IMG/VR virus record: IMGVR_UViG_3300042876_000267
Location: 1-47,977 of that record
Length of the DNA: 47,977 nt
Direction: 5' to 3' (one strand)
Source of the DNA: a virus
Under the pieces are notes generated by a model, which saw nothing but the letters and a program-made list of their open reading frames with translations, ran no database searches and was not told the DNA's origin. The translations under genes were made by a program, and so were the position numbers. This document shows positions 23,291 through 31,471 of this stretch, piece by piece (within the stretch, counting starts at the first letter, position 1; the number at the start of each line of letters is the position of its first letter).

Positions 23291-23843
23291 GCAGCCTCCT
23301 GCCGCCCCGCAGACGCGGCTGATCGGTAACGAGCGCGTGGGCATCATTGAGGTGCCGGTGCTGGGCGGGCTGACGATTGAGGAGGATGAGACCATCGCAG
23401 AGCTGACCGATAAAGGCAGTTCTGTGATGGTGCTGGCATCGCGGAAAGCGCAGGCGATTGAACTGGCAGAGAAGATCAGCCTCGTTGAGGCTTACCGGAT
23501 CCTTGAGGATGCGGTGTGCGCCAAGCCGCAGGAGGAGGCTGCCAGGGTGATCGCCCTGCGTCATGCCGAGGCAGTGTCCGAGGTGCGGACGGCATGGACG
23601 GAGGCGGGCAGCCTCAACCGGCGGGCGACCGTGACCGCGCTGCTGCGCCATCGGCTGGGGGTGCCAGAGATCCCTCAGGGGTTCCCTAGGGTGCTGTTCA
23701 ATGCGCTGGCAGACCTCGCGGAGGAGGAGCAGGCAGCGGAGAACCTGCCGCCGCAGCCCGTGACGGCTGAGGCGCTGGGAAAGCCGCCAGAGGCAAAGTC
23801 GAGCGGGAAAAGACGGACTGGAGCGCGAAGTTCTGGGAGCTAG
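23277..23843 (+). CDS. Tail assembly chaperone (zero-frame product)
   Basis: A 188-residue protein (MTLYKQPPAAPQTRLIGNER...) with the Leu/Ala-rich helices of tail chaperones. In-frame CTG GGA AAG at residues 168-170 supplies a slippery site. The ATG at 23277 is preferred to a TTG 18 nt upstream. It normally coats the tape measure with its frameshifted longer form. Its position 6 kb after the tape measure rather than before it is unusual. Confidence 0.75.
   Translation: MTLYKQPPAAPQTRLIGNERVGIIEVPVLGGLTIEEDETIAELTDKGSSVMVLASRKAQAIELAEKISLVEAYRILEDAVCAKPQEEAARVIALRHAEAVSEVRTAWTEAGSLNRRATVTALLRHRLGVPEIPQGFPRVLFNALADLAEEEQAAENLPPQPVTAEALGKPPEAKSSGKRRTGARSSGS
23777..23783 (+). other. Programmed -1 frameshift heptamer in tail chaperone (GGGAAAG)
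   Basis: G GGA AAG is in the X-XXY-YYZ register of the 23277 frame. The -1 frame is open from here through 24415 and has natural-looking protein sequence well before any start codon of its own. This is the conserved lambda G/GT arrangement, and the heptamer is the same as at 7949. Confidence 0.85.
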
Positions 23844-24415
23844 CCCACGCTTACTCTGGCCAGTTTGACCGGGCCACGTTCAGGAAGGAGCTACGGGCGG
23901 ATGTGATCCGTGCGCTGCAGGCGCTGACGCGGATTAAGCGGCAGGAGGCGCACTTGGCCGAGGTGCCCATCGTCAGGGCCTGGGCCTCGTGGCTCAATGG
24001 CTACCGGAAGGAAGGGGCACCGCCAATCGAGGTGGCAGACCTGTATGCGTTCGGGGAGCCCAAGGCAGCACGGATCAGCGAGGAGGTGGCTGCCGTGATC
24101 ATGGAACTGCACCATGAGCAGAAGGCCCACCCGCTGCTGCTGACGGTGTGGGAGGACGTGGTGAAGGCTGCCAGTGAGCACGGGAAGGTGCCGGAGGTGC
24201 GGGCGCTGCGGAGCGATGACCAGACGGTGTGGATCGTGGCGCCGAAGTGGGAGGGAACAGCGTGCCGTGGGGGGCTGGTGGCAGTGGGGACGCAGCTCAG
24301 CGGTGAGGTGCTGGTGCGTGACATGGACCGCCCGCTGTTGACCTACCGGGTGGTGCTGCCGGAGCGCGAGGGATGCGGGTGGGTGGCGACAGGGGAGCTG
24401 CTGGCGGCGGCCTGA
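23783..24415 (+). CDS. Tail assembly chaperone, -1 frame extension
   Basis: The -1 frame adds about 210 residues (AARGKVEREKTDWSAKFWEL, then QFDRATFRKELRADVIRALQ...), giving a fusion of about 379 residues. The part before the first in-frame start (23903) is clearly coding-like, which supports frameshifting over independent translation. The extension presumably contacts tail tube subunits while the shared part binds the tape measure, as in lambda. Confidence 0.8.
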   Translation, partial: AARGKVEREKTDWSAKFWELAHAYSGQFDRATFRKELRADVIRALQALTRIKRQEAHLAEVPIVRAWASWLNGYRKEGAPPIEVADLYAFGEPKAARISEEVAAVIMELHHEQKAHPLLLTVWEDVVKAASEHGKVPEVRALRSDDQTVWIVAPKWEGTACRGGLVAVGTQLSGEVLVRDMDRPLLTYRVVLPEREGCGWVATGELLAAA

Positions 24416-24666
24416 CAAAGCCTCCCGCTTACCACATAAGCAATTCGCTTCTCGCCGTCTGGGGCAATCTCGGGGGATCGGGTCACGATCCATTGAAAGC
24501 GGCCGTCGTCCTCAACCGTTGTCAACTGACCAGGCCTGTAGTCATCAAGCTTCTTAACCGTCGTCGTGCCTTGACAAATCCTGCTGCGGACCTGGCGCTC
24601 TGGGATTCTGGTGGCCAAGGTCGCGTCCCAGCGGACAACGATGTAGTAGCGGTCTGGATCGACCAT
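24343..24666 (-). CDS. Small minus-strand protein overlapping chaperone 3' end
   Basis: Reads MVDPDRYYIVVRWDATLATR... then GQLTTVEDDGRFQWIVTRSP, an ordered-looking soluble protein of about 107 residues. It fills the otherwise empty 24416-24700 interval and ends antisense to the last 73 nt of the chaperone. A TTG at 24708 would extend it by 14 residues. A TACAAT on the minus strand lies just upstream. Function unknown; medium support. Confidence 0.45.
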   Translation of the reverse strand: MVDPDRYYIVVRWDATLATRIPERQVRSRICQGTTTVKKLDDYRPGQLTTVEDDGRFQWIVTRSPEIAPDGEKRIAYVVSGRLCQAAASSSPVATHPHPSRSGSTTR

Positions 24667-24703
24667 GCGAATACGCTCTGATGGTGCTCCGCCATTGTAC
24701 TTG

Positions 24704-24716
24704 GGCAACCTAGGGC
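24704..24716 (+). promoter_or_regulatory. Start-associated element (GGCAACCTAGGGC)
   Basis: One mismatch from consensus; it directly abuts ATG 24717. This is the most downstream copy found; none is seen in the recombinase or early regions. Confidence 0.65.
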
Positions 24717-25184
24717 ATGAGCGCCCTGCTGACGATCCGCAACGAGCTTGTAACCGCTCTGGCCGGGCGGCTGGGCACCTACACGCTGGCCAACGGCTCC
24801 ACCACCCCGGCTGTCCGCTGCTCCGATCCGCAGGAGACCCGCTACCCGGGCACGTTTGTCGAGGGGCTGGAGCTAGTGCTGTTGCGCTCCCCGGCCATGA
24901 CCGTGGTGCGGCAGTATCAGGAGGAGTTTGCGATTGCCGAGTGGACTGCCTTCCTTGTCAACTGGGACGGCGATGACAAGGCATTGGAGGCGGCAAAGAT
25001 TGTCGCCAATGAGATCCCCGGCACCGACATAGAGCGGCAGGAGATCCCGCTCGGCATCGGGCCTCAGGACCAATACCGGCTGACGCTGCGGAGCCGGGCA
25101 GCAGAGGCGCTGGATACGCCGACCTCTGGCCCTACGCCCATGGTGCCGATCCCTGCGGTGGTGCTGGACGGGGACTTCATATGA
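24717..25184 (+). CDS. Tail-completion-like protein
   Basis: A 155-residue protein (MSALLTIRNELVTALAGRLG...) with a compact alpha/beta core (EEFAIAEWTAFLVNWDGDDK, DQYRLTLRSRAAEAL). Size and pattern recall small tail terminator or minor tail proteins, but it sits before the fibre genes. ATGA overlap with the fibre gene. Assignment tentative. Confidence 0.5.
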   Translation: MSALLTIRNELVTALAGRLGTYTLANGSTTPAVRCSDPQETRYPGTFVEGLELVLLRSPAMTVVRQYQEEFAIAEWTAFLVNWDGDDKALEAAKIVANEIPGTDIERQEIPLGIGPQDQYRLTLRSRAAEALDTPTSGPTPMVPIPAVVLDGDFI

Positions 25185-27673
25185 GCGGCAACGTCAACTA
25201 CAGGATCCGGCTGCTGTTTAGCACGCTGGCGCTGATCGAGGCAGAGAACCCTGTCCTGCTGGAAGGAGAGACCTGGACAGAAAAGGATGCTGGCACGGGC
25301 CAAAGCACTGGACGCCGCAAGGTTGGCGATGGCGTTACGGCGTTCACGTCCCTGCCCTTTGAGCCGGGTGGGTCCGGCGGCACCGGCGACGTAGAGGGGC
25401 CTGCCTCCAGTGTTGACGGTCGGGCTGCCCTGTTTGATGGCACCACCGGCAAGCTCCTGAAGCAGTCGAGCGCGGCACCGGTGCTGGAGGGCGACGCACG
25501 GCTGACCGACAGCAGAACGCCCAGCACGCACGCCGCCAGCCACGGCAGCGCAGGCAGTGACCCCATCACCGTGGCGCAGTCGCAGGTGACAGGGCTTACC
25601 ACGGCGCTGGCAGGCAAGGAAAACACCGGGGTGGCAGCAGCAGCCGTCACGGCGCATGAGGGTGCTTCGGATCCGCATCCGCAATACCTGACCCAAGCCG
25701 AAGGGGATGGGCGCTACCGGCAGACCGCCACGGCCCTGACCGACTCGGACATTCCTGCAGGCATTGCCAGGGACAGCGAGGTGACAGCGGCCATCACGGC
25801 GCACGAGGGGGCAGCAGACCCGCACCCCGGCTACCTGACGGCAGCAGAGGGCAATGCGGCCTATGCAGCACTGCCGACTACCAACGCGAGCGTCACCGCA
25901 GGCACCAACGCGCAAGGACAGGGCGCGCTGACGGCTGACGTGAACATTGTGACCACGACGGCAGCCAACCCGTCTGGCGTGACGCTGCCCACGGCGGCAA
26001 TCAACCGGCAGCCGGTGGTGGTCGTTAATCGCGGGTCCAACCCGATCAACGTCTACCCAGCAAGTGGGGCGCAGATCGACACGGCAGGGACTAACAGTCC
26101 CTACTCGCTGGCGGTGGGAGCGCGGATCTCCTTCATCGCCAGCAGCACTACGCAGTGGCAAAGCAGCAGCATTGAGCGCACCAGCGTGGCGTTCCTTGCG
26201 GGCACCGGGACGGGCGTCAATGCGGCGCTGGCGGTCAACGTTGGCACGGCCGGCGCGTTTGTGGTGAACGGCGGCGCAGGTGGCACGCCCAGCAGCCTCA
26301 CGCTGACGAACGCTACAGGGCTCCCCATCGCCGGGCTCACCGGCCTGGGGACGGGCATCGCTGCCGCGCTGGCGGTGAACACCGGATCAGCAGGTGCCCC
26401 AGTGCTGTTCAACGGCGCGGGGGGCACACCGACCAGCCTGACCCTGACCAATGCCACAGGCCTGCCTTGGACCGCTGGCGTAACAGGCAAGCCGACCACC
26501 CTGAGCGGCTACGGCATCACCGACGCGCAGCCCCTCGACAGCGACCTGACCAGCATCGCGGCTCTGACGACGACGACTTTCGGACGGTCTTTCCTCGACC
26601 GGGCCGATGCCGCAGCAGGACGCACGCATCTGGGCCTGGGCAGTCTGGCCACTCAGAGCGGCACCTTTTCTGGCACCAGCAGCGGCACCAACACGGGCGA
26701 CCAGACGATCAGCAACAGCAGCGACGCAACGTCCCACACAGTCACGCTGTCGGCCTCTGGTGGGACTGTGCAGTTCGTCGAGGGGGCGAATATCACCCTG
26801 ACCACGACGGGCACCAGCTCGGCGGGGATTGTGACGATTGCAGCCACGCCAGGCGGCGGCGGGTCGTTGACGGTTCAGGACGAAGGCACCAACCTCAGCA
26901 CATCGGTCAGCACGATCAACTTCACCGGGGCAGGCGTCACGGCGACCGGGACCAGCACGGTGACGGTGGACATCCCCGGCGGCGGTGGGGGCATCAGCGA
27001 CGGCGATAAGGGCGACATCACGGTGTCGGGCAGTGGCGCGACCTGGACAATTGATAACGGGGCGGTGACGCTGGGCAAGGTCGTCAACTTTGACAATCAG
27101 AGACTCCCTCTCCGCAACAGCGCAGGCAGTGGCCCGCTAGAGCAGGGAACCCTGTCGCAGCTGCTGGATTGGGCCAGCAATACGCCAGGGGCAATTCTGT
27201 TCCGTGGCGCAAGTGCGTGGCAGGCGTTAGTCAGACCGGCCACAGGCAGCCACTTCTTGCAGGCAAATAGCGGGGCGATTGAATGGATCGAGAGCAGCAA
27301 CGTATCTTTATTCAACCTTCTCCAGTTTGAGGCAGGCCAGTCAACATCTGCCCAGCTCCGCACCATACTTAGCGACCCATCTGGCACGGGCGCGGCGTAC
27401 TTCCAAGGCGGCAACCTCGGCACCCCCAGCGGCGGCACGGTGACGAACTGCACGGGCCTCCCTCCTGCCGGCATCACGATGAACAGCGGCCGCCTGCTGG
27501 GGCGGTCAAGCGCTGGTAGTGGTGCTGCTCAAGAAATCACCATCGGCGCGAATCTCACCCTTTCCGGTGGCGTCCTTTCGGCATCTGGTGGTGGCGGCGG
27601 AGGTGGCGGCATCACTGCTGCCGAGGTCGCCTCAAGGGTCAACGCCCAGCTATTCCTTCCTCCCATCTTCTAG
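25181..27673 (+). CDS. Tail fibre protein
   Basis: An 830-residue Ala/Gly/Thr-rich fibrous protein. Two copies of a fibre motif, HEGASDPHPQYLTQAEGDGR and HEGAADPHPGYLTAAEGNAA, occur around residues 150-230. Later there are repeats of ALAVN-(V/T)-G-(T/S)-AGA...GGTPSSLTLTNATGLP, a low-complexity beta pattern common in phage fibres. The end is Gly-rich (GGGGGGGGI) then a short hydrophobic cap. It likely trimerises and contributes to host recognition. Confidence 0.8.
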   Translation: MSGNVNYRIRLLFSTLALIEAENPVLLEGETWTEKDAGTGQSTGRRKVGDGVTAFTSLPFEPGGSGGTGDVEGPASSVDGRAALFDGTTGKLLKQSSAAPVLEGDARLTDSRTPSTHAASHGSAGSDPITVAQSQVTGLTTALAGKENTGVAAAAVTAHEGASDPHPQYLTQAEGDGRYRQTATALTDSDIPAGIARDSEVTAAITAHEGAADPHPGYLTAAEGNAAYAALPTTNASVTAGTNAQGQGALTADVNIVTTTAANPSGVTLPTAAINRQPVVVVNRGSNPINVYPASGAQIDTAGTNSPYSLAVGARISFIASSTTQWQSSSIERTSVAFLAGTGTGVNAALAVNVGTAGAFVVNGGAGGTPSSLTLTNATGLPIAGLTGLGTGIAAALAVNTGSAGAPVLFNGAGGTPTSLTLTNATGLPWTAGVTGKPTTLSGYGITDAQPLDSDLTSIAALTTTTFGRSFLDRADAAAGRTHLGLGSLATQSGTFSGTSSGTNTGDQTISNSSDATSHTVTLSASGGTVQFVEGANITLTTTGTSSAGIVTIAATPGGGGSLTVQDEGTNLSTSVSTINFTGAGVTATGTSTVTVDIPGGGGGISDGDKGDITVSGSGATWTIDNGAVTLGKVVNFDNQRLPLRNSAGSGPLEQGTLSQLLDWASNTPGAILFRGASAWQALVRPATGSHFLQANSGAIEWIESSNVSLFNLLQFEAGQSTSAQLRTILSDPSGTGAAYFQGGNLGTPSGGTVTNCTGLPPAGITMNSGRLLGRSSAGSGAAQEITIGANLTLSGGVLSASGGGGGGGGITAAEVASRVNAQLFLPPIF

Positions 27674-27675
27674 CC

Positions 27676-28140
27676 ATGCCTGCAACCTCTGGAAACACTC
27701 TGGGCCTCTATGCCGGCGCGCCGGCATGGAACCCTGTGCAGATCCCCACAACGGCGATCAGCGTCAACTCCCAGGCGCCGGGCACCATCGGGACCAACTG
27801 CTTTCTTGTCGGCACCGTCAGCGGTGCGGATGGCGGCTACCTGCAAAAACTGAGATTTACCTTTACCAGCACCACCGGGACCATCTCTGTGGTGGCTACC
27901 AACATCAACATCTTTCTTTCGACGATCAGCAGCGGTGCCACATCGTCGGCAGATACCTATCTTTACCACACCCTGCAGGTCCCGGCGCAGACTATTTCAG
28001 CGGTAACGACGGCGCCGATCATGTATGAGGTTGCGGTTTCGATTCCGGTTCAGACCTCCCGCCATGTGCTGGTGGCCCAGACCGTGGCGGCCAACACCAA
28101 CAGCGCTTGGGTGGCGCATCTGATCCGAGGTGACTACTGA
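27676..28140 (+). CDS. Fibre-associated protein
   Basis: A 154-residue Ser/Thr-rich beta protein (MPATSGNTLGLYAGAPAWNP...), between two fibre genes and overlapping the next by TGATG. It is likely a fibre tip or structural partner. No family recognised. Confidence 0.55.
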   Translation: MPATSGNTLGLYAGAPAWNPVQIPTTAISVNSQAPGTIGTNCFLVGTVSGADGGYLQKLRFTFTSTTGTISVVATNINIFLSTISSGATSSADTYLYHTLQVPAQTISAVTTAPIMYEVAVSIPVQTSRHVLVAQTVAANTNSAWVAHLIRGDY

Positions 28141-29087
28141 TGGCTGAAGGCACCCTATTCCTGCCCTCAACGGAGAGAGGCTACCGCCTGCGGGTCGATG
28201 GCTTCTCTGGGCCTGTGCGGGCATGGACGACGTGGGAAAAACCGCGTGGGTTCATGTGGTTTGCGTTCCTCTGCGTCGGTGGCGGCGCAGGTGGAACATC
28301 GGGCTTCCCATCCGCTACGACCACGGCACGCGGTGGCGGCGGTGGCGGCGGATCAGGTGCGCTGACCCTTGTGATGATGCCCTCGTCAATGCTGCCTGAT
28401 GTGCTCTATCTGTCGGCAGGTCTCGGCGGCCTTGGTGGAGCCAGCTCCACCACCGTGAGCAACCCAGGCACTGCGGGGCAGACCTCTTTTGTGTCCGTTT
28501 CGCCCAGCCTGCCCGCTGCTTACACCATTGCGGCGGCGATTGGTGGCAACGCTGGAGCAGCCGCTACGGCAGCAGCGGCAGGCTCAGCCGGCAGTGGCCC
28601 TGCGGTGGTGGCACGCTCGGCGCTGCTGGCCGGCGGCTTCTCGTTTATCGAAGCATTGGCCGGCGCAGGTGGAGCAGCAGGCGGCCCAATCAATGGCGCG
28701 GGCGTGGCCACGACATACCCAGCGACTGGCCTGCCGTTGTCTGGTGGCGGCGGCGGCGGCGGGGGTACATCAGCCGGCGGCAACGCTGCAACGCTGGCGA
28801 CCCAAACCTCGCCTGTGCTGTTGCCAGCCCGCCTTGGCGGCACGGCTGGAGCGCCGGGCAACCCAGGGCAGGGCGGGTTCATCACATCTGATCCGTTGCT
28901 TACGACGCCGTATTCGATTGGCGGCGCAGGCGGCGGGGCGGCCAGCGACGGCGTTGCAGCCGGTGGCGCTGGTGGCGATGGAGGCCCCGGATCTGGCGGC
29001 GGCGGCGGCGGTGCTGGTGGCACCACTGGCGGCGGCGGGCCTGGTGGCCGTGGCGGCCCCGGCTGGATCGACATTTGGGGGTGGTAA
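28140..29087 (+). CDS. Glycine-rich tail fibre/adhesin
   Basis: A 315-residue protein. Residues 1-55 form a folded N-terminal domain (RLRVDGFSGPVRAWTTWEKP). The rest is Gly/Ala-rich, with dense GGG clusters and a long C-terminal polyglycine region (GGAGGDGGPGSGGGGGGAGG) before the final WIDIWGW. Gly-rich adhesins of this kind form polyglycine bundles at the tips of some phage fibres. The GGCGGC-type sequence is prone to slippage, so length variation is expected. Confidence 0.7.
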   Translation: MAEGTLFLPSTERGYRLRVDGFSGPVRAWTTWEKPRGFMWFAFLCVGGGAGGTSGFPSATTTARGGGGGGGSGALTLVMMPSSMLPDVLYLSAGLGGLGGASSTTVSNPGTAGQTSFVSVSPSLPAAYTIAAAIGGNAGAAATAAAAGSAGSGPAVVARSALLAGGFSFIEALAGAGGAAGGPINGAGVATTYPATGLPLSGGGGGGGGTSAGGNAATLATQTSPVLLPARLGGTAGAPGNPGQGGFITSDPLLTTPYSIGGAGGGAASDGVAAGGAGGDGGPGSGGGGGGAGGTTGGGGPGGRGGPGWIDIWGW

Positions 29088-29089
29088 CG

Positions 29090-29461
29090 ATGACTTTCCT
29101 GAAGCAAGGCGACACGATCCGCGAGGAGACCGATTCCGAGGTCATCGCGCAGCTCTACAACGCGGGATGGGAGCTTTGGGAGCCGCCACCGCCGCAGTGG
29201 GTTGGGTTCGGGGCGGCTCTCGGCGCTGACCAGCAGGTAAACCAGTTCGTCGGCAGCCTTATCCAAGCGGCCCCGGTGCTGCACCTGATGGTCGGCGTGG
29301 GGCTGGGCCAGGCGGCACAGGGCGACCCGCGCACGTTCCTGACGGCATGGACCATGGGCCTACAGACCGGGCTGGTCACCCCTGAAATGGCGGCCCATGT
29401 GGTGGAGGTGGCCCAGCCGTTCAATCTGCCCGCAGACTTCTTGGCGGAGCTGGTGCCGTGA
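29090..29461 (+). CDS. Fibre-downstream protein, possible fibre chaperone
   Basis: A 123-residue protein (MTFLKQGDTIREETDSEVIA...) with WELWEPPPPQW then helices. It follows the Gly-rich fibre, a common position for fibre-assembly proteins. ATG 29090 is chosen because it follows the fibre stop by two bases; its stop overlaps the next GTG start. Function inferred from position only. Confidence 0.5.
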   Translation: MTFLKQGDTIREETDSEVIAQLYNAGWELWEPPPPQWVGFGAALGADQQVNQFVGSLIQAAPVLHLMVGVGLGQAAQGDPRTFLTAWTMGLQTGLVTPEMAAHVVEVAQPFNLPADFLAELVP

Positions 29462-29823
29462 CCAGCTTCCACCTGCCGCACCTGCGCCAGCCGGTGTGTA
29501 TTCGCATGGTGGCAGCGAGGGTGCTGCGGGCAACCTATTTACAGAAAGCAACACCACAGGCCGTGCCCGCTGCAGAGGACAACCCGCTGGACTGGTCGTC
29601 CATCAGCAGCAACGTAATCGCCACGGTCTTGGGCGGCGCCTTGCTGGCGCTGGCGGGTGGGGTGCTTTACATCGCGTGGCAGGTGCCGAGGCAACAGGAT
29701 CAGATCCTCTACAACCAGGTGGAAATGAAGCGGACGTTGGCCAGCCTGACGGAGCGAATGGCGCGGCTTGAGGAGAATGACCGGAAGCAAAACGAGGATT
29801 TGATCCGGCTGGAGCACAAATGA
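29458..29823 (+). CDS. Membrane protein with coiled coil, second holin candidate
   Basis: A 121-residue protein starting with GTG that overlaps the preceding TGA. One transmembrane segment (about residues 52-74, SNVIATVLGGALLALAGGVL) is followed by a charged coiled coil (MKRTLASLTERMARLEENDR). This layout recalls small phage holin/hemolysin-type proteins, although the coil follows rather than precedes the membrane span. It lies far from the endolysin, so it could instead be an i-spanin-like or exclusion protein. Confidence 0.55.
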   Translation: MTSFHLPHLRQPVCIRMVAARVLRATYLQKATPQAVPAAEDNPLDWSSISSNVIATVLGGALLALAGGVLYIAWQVPRQQDQILYNQVEMKRTLASLTERMARLEENDRKQNEDLIRLEHK

Positions 29824-30017
29824 TCTTCGCCTTTGACCAGGACGGCGAGCTGTTCCCGGTCACGAGGGAGCAGCTTGTCAGGGTTTGGGTCTGGCAGCAA
29901 GGCAAGCTCCACAGCCAGCTAGTGCTTGCGGCAGACGCCGAGAACGTGATCGAGGAGAAGCGTGCCGAGGGCTGGCACGCATGGGCAACCGAGCCGCTTA
30001 TGGTGGTCTGCAACTGA
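29820..30017 (+). CDS. Small soluble protein (65 aa)
   Basis: MIFAFDQDGELFPVTREQLV... with a compact alpha/beta pattern. Overlaps the membrane-protein stop by ATGA. It is the last gene of the late block before the recombinase. No family recognised. Confidence 0.6.
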   Translation: MIFAFDQDGELFPVTREQLVRVWVWQQGKLHSQLVLAADAENVIEEKRAEGWHAWATEPLMVVCN

Positions 30018-30027
30018 GACAGGCTGC

Positions 30028-30046
30028 GCCGCAGCGGATCTGCGGC
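30028..30046 (+). other. GC-rich hairpin between late genes and recombinase
   Basis: A perfect 7-bp stem GCCGCAG/CTGCGGC around CGGAT. There is no T tract, so it is not a typical intrinsic terminator. It could end late transcription weakly or be part of the phage attachment site, which for serine integrases usually lies beside the integrase gene. Confidence 0.35.
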
Positions 30047-30120
30047 CTATGCCCCGAAGGACACCACACCTGGCGCGGGTGATGTAGGAGGTACAGTCCG
30101 GGCGCACCATTACCAGGCCC

Positions 30121-31398
30121 ATGCTGCGCGTCGCCTACCTGCGGGTGTCCACCGCCTCAGGGGAGCAGCTTTCGGCGTTGGTGGCGCAGAGGAGCCGTCT
30201 GGAGGCTGAGGCGCCTGACCTCGTGCTCGAGGACGTGGAGAGCGGCAGGAACCCCGGTAGGCCGCAATACCAGCAGCTTCGCAGGCTGATTGAGGCGGGG
30301 AAGGTGCGCGAGGTGGTGGCCGCCAGCTTCTCGCGGCTGGGGCGGGACGCCACGGAATCGGATGCGTTCGTGGCCCTGTGTGACCGGTGCCAAGTGGTGT
30401 GCCGGACGCTGGACGATGGCGTGCTGAGCATGGCCACGCCTGAGGATCTGCTGCTGACCCGGCTGCGGGGGAGCCTGAGCCAAGGGGAGAGCATGAGGCT
30501 GTCCACCAGGGTGCAGATGGGCTTCATGGAGGGCAGGAAGCTCGGAAAGCCGATGCGCCGGCCGTGCTGGGGCTACCGGCTGGCAGAGGACCGCCACAAG
30601 CTGGAGCCCGACCCGGTGGCCTTTCCGAGGGCGCTTCGGCTTGTGGAGACGCTGCGGGGCTGCGGATGGCGGCAGAAGGAGGCGCTACGGGTGTTTGCTG
30701 AGCCGGTCCCGTTCAGGGCCTGCACGTCACTGCGGGCGTGGCTGCTGAACCCGGTGATTCGTGGGGGGATCGGCTACCACAAGCGGAAGGATCAGACGTT
30801 TGCGTTCGTGCTGTGGGACCAGCATCCTGCGGTGCTTAGCCATGCGGACTTTGAGGAGTGGCGGGTGATTGCGGAGGGCAACCGCCGGATGTGGGGACAT
30901 AACGCTAGCGTTGTGCCGAGGATGCTGACAGGGCTGTGCCGGTGCGCTGAGTGCGGCTTCCGGCTGAAGTACATCAGCGGGAGAAGCATCGCCAGCCTGA
31001 AGTGCCAAGGCGTCGGCTGCAGCCAGCACAGCAAGGGCACCCGCGAGGAGGCGATTGTCCTTTATGCGCTAAAGGCCATAGCCAAGGATGCGGCAGCGGC
31101 TCTGGCGGCCACCGTGGAGCGGCGGGAGCCACCAGAAGCCGGGGATCTGCGGCGGCAGATTGAGGCGCTGGAGCGGCTGGGGGATCCTGAGTTAGCCGGC
31201 GTGATTGAGGGGAAGCGACAGCGGCTGGAGGGGGTGCTCAGGCAGCCCGGCGTTGACCCGCTGCTCGTGCAGAAGGTAAGCAACCCGAAGTGGCACCTGA
31301 CCGCGACCCTCGACGAGGTAGGCCTGATTTTGCGGCAGCTAGTTGTCGAGATTGTTGTAGCCAGACAGGAACCTTCGGCCATTCGCCTGAGGCTCTAG
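30121..31398 (+). CDS. int: Large serine recombinase (integrase)
   Basis: A 425-residue site-specific recombinase. The resolvase domain starts MLRVAYLRVSTASGEQL with nucleophile Ser10; the SRLGRD motif (71-76) holds the conserved Arg residues. A recombinase domain (about 140-260) is followed by a zinc ribbon, with Cys275/Cys278 and Cys295/Cys300. It is at the short end for large serine integrases, in the range of cyanobacterial XisF-like proteins. It would integrate the phage genome, so the phage is probably temperate. Its 3' end overlaps a convergent small gene. Confidence 0.9.
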   Translation: MLRVAYLRVSTASGEQLSALVAQRSRLEAEAPDLVLEDVESGRNPGRPQYQQLRRLIEAGKVREVVAASFSRLGRDATESDAFVALCDRCQVVCRTLDDGVLSMATPEDLLLTRLRGSLSQGESMRLSTRVQMGFMEGRKLGKPMRRPCWGYRLAEDRHKLEPDPVAFPRALRLVETLRGCGWRQKEALRVFAEPVPFRACTSLRAWLLNPVIRGGIGYHKRKDQTFAFVLWDQHPAVLSHADFEEWRVIAEGNRRMWGHNASVVPRMLTGLCRCAECGFRLKYISGRSIASLKCQGVGCSQHSKGTREEAIVLYALKAIAKDAAAALAATVERREPPEAGDLRRQIEALERLGDPELAGVIEGKRQRLEGVLRQPGVDPLLVQKVSNPKWHLTATLDEVGLILRQLVVEIVVARQEPSAIRLRL

Positions 31399-31471
31399 CG
31401 GCATCAAAGCGGGCGGTGATGGCCTCGACGATGGTGCCGATGCTGGCGGTGGTGTTTGGCATCTGCATCAT
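31238..31471 (-). CDS. Small protein antisense to recombinase 3' end
   Basis: Begins ATG at 31471, overlapping the stop of the preceding minus-strand gene (ATGA). It reads MMQMPNTTASIGTIVEAITA..., about 77 residues. The first 45 residues look natural; the rest is antisense to the recombinase and Arg/Ser-rich. As last gene of the replication operon it could be a recombination directionality factor candidate by position, but that is speculation. Confidence 0.35.
   Translation of the reverse strand: MMQMPNTTASIGTIVEAITARFDAARASGEWPKVPVWLQQSRQLAAAKSGLPRRGSRSGATSGCLPSARAAGQRRAA

Noticed and set aside
28520-29284. Minus-strand Pro-rich frame of 254 codons
   Set aside because: It is the complement of polyglycine coding sequence (GGC/GCC), which always yields proline-rich shadows.
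29526-29536. GGCAACCTATT as another start-associated element
   Set aside because: Lies inside the membrane-protein gene, lacks the GGCC end and is not placed before a start codon.
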